Made by a program: the position numbers and the translations under genes. The notes below the pieces were generated by a model. The model did not search any database. It had not been told where the DNA came from and saw only the letters and a list, made by a program, of their open reading frames with translations. Positions 5,641 through 8,445 of a stretch of DNA of 8,445 bases are shown here, piece after piece (positions within the stretch are counted from its first letter, which is position 1; each line of letters opens with the position of its first letter). The stretch is taken from assembly GCA_030043235.1 (NCBI GenBank), contig JASHYF010000318.1:1-8445 (forward strand). Direction: 5' to 3'. This stretch comes from Solirubrobacteraceae bacterium. Its GTDB lineage: Bacteria; Actinomycetota; Thermoleophilia; Solirubrobacterales; Solirubrobacteraceae.

Positions 5641-7170
5641 TCAGAGGTCCTTGAGAGGGTCCTCGGCGTAGGCCTCGATCTCGCCGTGACGCGCGCGGAA
5701 GGCGCCCGCGCGCCGGCGCGCATCGGCGAGCAGCGCGCGCGCCTGGGCGATCTCGTGCGCGTGGAAGAAGCGCGTGAGCGCCAGCACCGCCGGCACGAGC
5801 GCCAGCCACGCGATGCGCAGCGCGAGGCCGGCGAGCCCGTGGGTGGGCAGCAGCAGCTCCCCGGAGACGCCCATCCCGGCGAGGATCGCCGTCAGCTGCG
5901 CCAGGCGCCGCCACTCGAAGCCCACGCGAAAGAGCGTGCGCGTGAGCGCGTACATGACCGCGAGCATCGCCAGGTAGGCGGCGCACAGCGCGATGCCCGC
6001 GCCTGCGATGCCGAGACCGGCGCCGCTGCCGGGGACGAGCAGCACGAGCAGCGCCACGTTGACCGCCAGGCCGGCCGCACCGGCGGGGTAGTTGCGCGAG
6101 GTGATGCGCGCGCGCCCGGCGATCGCCACGAACACGAGGTACAGCCCGTACAGCGCCCAGCCGAGCGCCAGCCACGGCAGCGCACGGTAGGCACCGAAGT
6201 ACTCGTGTGCGGCCAGCAGCCGCACGATCCAGCGCCCGAGCAGCGCCACCGCGCACACCACCGCGCCGGTCGCCAGCGCGTAGTAGGTGGTGACCGTCGA
6301 ATACAGCCGCGCCGCCTCTTCGTCGTCCGCGATCGAGTACGCCAGCGGCGGCCATGCGTACTGGAAGCCGCGCACGGCCACGAACACGACCGTGGCGAGC
6401 TTGATCGCGATCGCGTACTCGCCGGCCGCGTCCTGCGAGAAGACCCTGTAGAGATAAAAGCGATCCGCGACCTGCAGCGCGTACACGCTCGCGTCCGCGG
6501 GCACCGTCGGCGCCCCGAAGCGCAGCATCGCCCGCAGGTCCGCGAGGCGCACCCGCAGCGACACGCGCCGGCGCAGCACCCACCACAGGCCGAGCACGAC
6601 CACGGCCGAGGCGCCGAAGTTTCCCAGCAACAGGCCGCGCGCGCCCTGGCCCGCGAATACCACGAGCACCACCGTGAACGCGACCGTCATCGCCACGTTC
6701 GCTCCGGACGCGTATACGTACGCGCGCTTGCGCTCGTCCACGCGCAACTGTCCGTATGCCATCTCCAGATTCGTGAACGCCCACAAGCCGAGCACCGCGC
6801 AGTCCAACAGCAGCGGGTCGCGGAACCCGACCACGAGCTTCGACAGCGGGCCGGCGAACGCGACCGCGAGCAGCGAGCCGAGCGTCGTCGTCCACGCCAC
6901 CGTCGCCGTCGCGGTGCGCGCGATTCGCTCGCGCCGGGCTGTGTCCTCGTCGTCGAAGTAGAAGCGGATGAACGCTTCACCCACGCCCGCGCGCAGCAGG
7001 ATGCTCACGAGGATCACCGCCGTGAGCAGCGTTTCCGCCACGCCGTACGCTTTCGTGTCGAGGTAGCGCGTGTACAGCGGCAGCGTCAGCAGCGCGAGCC
7101 CCTTGGCGAGGATGTCCCCGAACTGGTACGCCGCGCCGGTCGTGACGAGGCGCTTCAGGTAGCCGAGCAC
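5641..7170 (-). CDS. Polysaccharide flippase, Wzx-like (MOP superfamily)
   Basis: A 509-residue polytopic inner-membrane protein expected to move a lipid-linked oligosaccharide from the cytoplasmic to the outer face of the membrane. The N-terminal YQFGDILAKGLALLTLPLYTRYL (15-37, central residues GDILAKGLALLTLPLY) is the typical first helix of Wzx/RfbX-like transporters. Hydrophobic segments follow at about 45-60, 90-110, 120-138, 157-173, 180-200, 255-268, 291-311, 328-351, 363-380, 385-409, 424-440 and 446-466, giving 12-14 helices. DRFYLYRVFSQDAAGEYAIAI (236-256, with R237 and G250) resembles the helix-7 region of the family. A charged cytoplasmic tail occupies 467-509. The GTG at 7170 begins just before the first amphipathic helix. 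It lies 18 bp after the ligase-like gene, so the two probably share an operon, with a possible extra promoter in the gap. It is convergent with the glycosyltransferase at 4669. The substrate is inferred only from the neighbouring glycosyltransferases. Confidence 0.93.
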   Translation of the reverse strand: MLGYLKRLVTTGAAYQFGDILAKGLALLTLPLYTRYLDTKAYGVAETLLTAVILVSILLRAGVGEAFIRFYFDDEDTARRERIARTATATVAWTTTLGSLLAVAFAGPLSKLVVGFRDPLLLDCAVLGLWAFTNLEMAYGQLRVDERKRAYVYASGANVAMTVAFTVVLVVFAGQGARGLLLGNFGASAVVVLGLWWVLRRRVSLRVRLADLRAMLRFGAPTVPADASVYALQVADRFYLYRVFSQDAAGEYAIAIKLATVVFVAVRGFQYAWPPLAYSIADDEEAARLYSTVTTYYALATGAVVCAVALLGRWIVRLLAAHEYFGAYRALPWLALGWALYGLYLVFVAIAGRARITSRNYPAGAAGLAVNVALLVLLVPGSGAGLGIAGAGIALCAAYLAMLAVMYALTRTLFRVGFEWRRLAQLTAILAGMGVSGELLLPTHGLAGLALRIAWLALVPAVLALTRFFHAHEIAQARALLADARRRAGAFRARHGEIEAYAEDPLKDL

Positions 7171-7177
7171 GGCTGAG

Positions 7178-7183
7178 ACGCTA
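7178..7183 (-). promoter_or_regulatory. Candidate internal -10 box (TAGCGT) for the flippase gene
   Basis: On the minus strand TAGCGT fits TANNNT and is followed by exactly 7 nt (CTCAGCC) and the GTG at 7170. It sits inside the 18-bp gap between the ligase-like and flippase genes. No Shine-Dalgarno is present in the gap, so a leaderless flippase transcript is possible in addition to read-through from upstream. Inferred from spacing alone. Confidence 0.4.
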
Positions 7184-7188
7184 CTTGC

Positions 7189-8445
7189 TCACGCACCGCC
7201 GTCGCGCACGCGCGCGGGAGACTCGCGCGCCTCCACAGCGGCCCGCGCGAGCGCCACGCCCACGGCGAGCAGCGCCCACGTGAACGGATCTTCGAGGAAG
7301 TCCGCATACGTCCACGTGTGCAGCACCAACGCCGCGAAGCACGCCGCGATCGCGATCCGCGGCGGAGCGCGCCCTGCGTGGCGGAAGAGCACGGCAAAGG
7401 CACATACGAGCAGCGCCGCGTACATCGCCAACCCTACGATCCCCTGCTCAGCGGCGATCGTCACGGGGATCGTGTGCGAGGCGGAGGTCGCGTTCTCGGC
7501 GTCCGTAGCGCTGTGACGCTTGTACTCGGTTTCGAAGGAGCCCGAGCCGTAGCCCTCGAGTGGCCGTTTGGCGAACAGTTCGAGGCCTCCCGTGATCAGC
7601 GTCGTGCGCCCGCTGGTGGCGTTGGCGGCTGAGCCTTTCGTGCCCTTCAGGCCGAAGTGCAGGCTGGCGGGCGCGAGCAGCACGAACGCCAGCGCGAGCG
7701 CGACCAGGCCGGCGGACAGGTAGACCGCCGGGCGCACCCCCCAACACCATGCGCCGAGCACCGCCAGGCCCAGCAGCAGCGCTGCGATGCTCGACTGGGA
7801 GAAGCTCGTCATCATCCCGCACAGCAGCCACGCGAGCACCGCCGCGCCCGCGAGCATGCGCCTGCGCGCGCCCGTACGGGGCTCCCCCGTGCCGCCGTTC
7901 GCCGGCGAAGCCCCGGGTTCGCCGCGCTCGCCGCCTGTCGCCAGCACGATCGTCATCACCGCGATCATCACCAGCGCGAGAAAGCGCCCGTAGATGCTCG
8001 GGTCGAAGAACACGGAGTTGACGCGGAAGTAATTCGCGTACTGGTCGGCCGCGACCACCTTCGGGTTCAAGAACAGCGACTTGCGGAAGTACTCCACGAA
8101 GCCCACGCCCGCGAACACGACCGCCAGCGTCACCGCCAGCGCGAGGCAGCGCGCGAGCAGCGCGCGCGTCCAGCGCACGTCGCGCAGGAGCAGGAACAGC
8201 AGCCCGAAGGGCACGTAGAAGAAGGCGACGTTCTCGAGCGCCTTCACGCGATCGGCCGAGTAGCTCGTCTGCAGCACGTACAGCGCGATCGTCGCCAGCA
8301 GGACCCATTCCAGGCCGCGTGGGGTCAGCCACGAGCGCCAGCTCGCGAGTCGCGGGGCCGGTTCGCGCGCCCCCGCCGGCTCCGCGCAGCCCGGCCACTC
8401 CCGGCCGCCGAGCCAGCGCGGCAGCAGGTGGGCGAGCGTTCCCGC
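7189..8445 (-). CDS. O-antigen ligase / polymerase-like membrane protein (N-terminus missing)
   Basis: The 418 visible codons encode the C-terminal part of a polytopic membrane enzyme of the Wzy/WaaL superfamily, which polymerises or ligates lipid-linked glycans on the outer face of the membrane. Hydrophobic helices lie near residues 46-58, 72-87, 98-116, 153-169, 198-212, 219-235, 241-259, 336-353, 363-378 and 388-401. Between them is a large extracytoplasmic loop (about 260-335) with the family hallmarks: SGR (R280), the PLEGYGSGSFETEYKR segment (295-310), and SHTIPVTIAAEQGIVGL (323-339), in which H324 fits the conserved catalytic His. FSQSSIAALLLG (215-226) is the typical helix start of the Wzy_C domain. 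A hydrophilic Gly/Pro/Arg insert (about 170-197) separates two helices. The frame is open to the right edge with no stop, so the internal GTG at 8277 is not the start; the N-terminal helices lie outside the window. It is followed by the flippase gene 18 bp downstream. Ligase and polymerase cannot be told apart from sequence. Confidence 0.92.
   Translation of the reverse strand, partial: AGTLAHLLPRWLGGREWPGCAEPAGAREPAPRLASWRSWLTPRGLEWVLLATIALYVLQTSYSADRVKALENVAFFYVPFGLLFLLLRDVRWTRALLARCLALAVTLAVVFAGVGFVEYFRKSLFLNPKVVAADQYANYFRVNSVFFDPSIYGRFLALVMIAVMTIVLATGGERGEPGASPANGGTGEPRTGARRRMLAGAAVLAWLLCGMMTSFSQSSIAALLLGLAVLGAWCWGVRPAVYLSAGLVALALAFVLLAPASLHFGLKGTKGSAANATSGRTTLITGGLELFAKRPLEGYGSGSFETEYKRHSATDAENATSASHTIPVTIAAEQGIVGLAMYAALLVCAFAVLFRHAGRAPPRIAIAACFAALVLHTWTYADFLEDPFTWALLAVGVALARAAVEARESPARVRDGGA

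Noticed and set aside
5644..5664. Possible hairpin GAGGTCC/GGTCCTC after the GT2 stop
   Set aside because: The stem has a central T-T mismatch, no T-run follows, and it lies inside the flippase coding sequence; too weak to call a terminator.
5686..7176. A 496-codon plus-strand open frame opposite the flippase gene
   Set aside because: Its translation is rich in Arg, Gln, His and Glu without hydrophobic core patterns, as expected from the antisense of a membrane-protein gene; the minus-strand protein is a clear flippase.
8275..8277. GTG at 8277 as the true start of the ligase-like gene
   Set aside because: The frame stays open through the right edge and its upstream codons include a membrane helix (EWVLLATIALY), so the gene continues beyond the window.
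1..8445. A novel defence, mobile or CRISPR-like system
   Set aside because: All eight genes fall in familiar families (glycosyltransferases, flippase, ligase/polymerase, peptidase, cupin, collagen-like secreted protein), and no repeat array, integrase, transposase or nuclease was found.

Overview
The window is very GC-rich (roughly 70% or more by eye), densely coded DNA. It looks like a chromosomal segment of a high-GC actinobacterium. The protein flavour suggests the Thermoleophilia/Solirubrobacterales: a family-2 glycosyltransferase with a KAANDSELLRRARGRY..LLNEDSEL core, a secreted protein of the 'IP...GVIHGCYNK..GQLRVI' type followed by Gly-X-Y triplets, and leaderless-looking GTG starts. 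That placement rests on remembered family resemblance, not on a search.

Layout: (1) 1-681, minus: a membrane-anchored family-2 glycosyltransferase whose C-terminus lies beyond the left edge. (2) 726-1109, plus: a small single-domain cupin, divergent from the first gene across 44 bp. (3) 1176-2387, minus: a GT-B (GT4-type) glycosyltransferase. (4) 2404-3870, minus: an M32 zinc carboxypeptidase, 16 bp upstream of the GT4 gene and probably co-transcribed with it. (5) 3907-4599, minus: a small secreted protein with a short collagen-like stretch. (6) 4669-5634, plus: a second family-2 glycosyltransferase, divergent from the secreted protein across 69 bp that hold two perfect inverted repeats. (7) 5641-7170, minus: a polysaccharide flippase of the MOP superfamily. 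(8) 7189-8445, minus: an O-antigen-ligase/polymerase-like membrane protein whose N-terminus lies beyond the right edge.

Three glycosyltransferases, a lipid-linked oligosaccharide flippase and a Wzy/WaaL-type enzyme together form part of a Wzx/Wzy-style surface polysaccharide locus. The glycosyltransferases would build the repeat unit on a lipid carrier in the cytoplasm, the flippase would turn it to the outer face, and the ligase/polymerase would join units or attach them. The M32 peptidase and cupin have no obvious role in this pathway and may be passengers. The secreted collagen-like protein could be a surface component.

I see no RNA gene, CRISPR array, insertion sequence, phage gene or recognisable novel defence system. 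No intergenic stretch exceeds 70 bp. The most notable signals are regulatory. Four genes have a TANNNT hexamer exactly 7 nt before their start codon, suggesting leaderless transcripts. The 4600-4680 divergent region carries a 25-bp near-complete palindrome and an 8-bp-arm inverted repeat centred on a GTG start codon.
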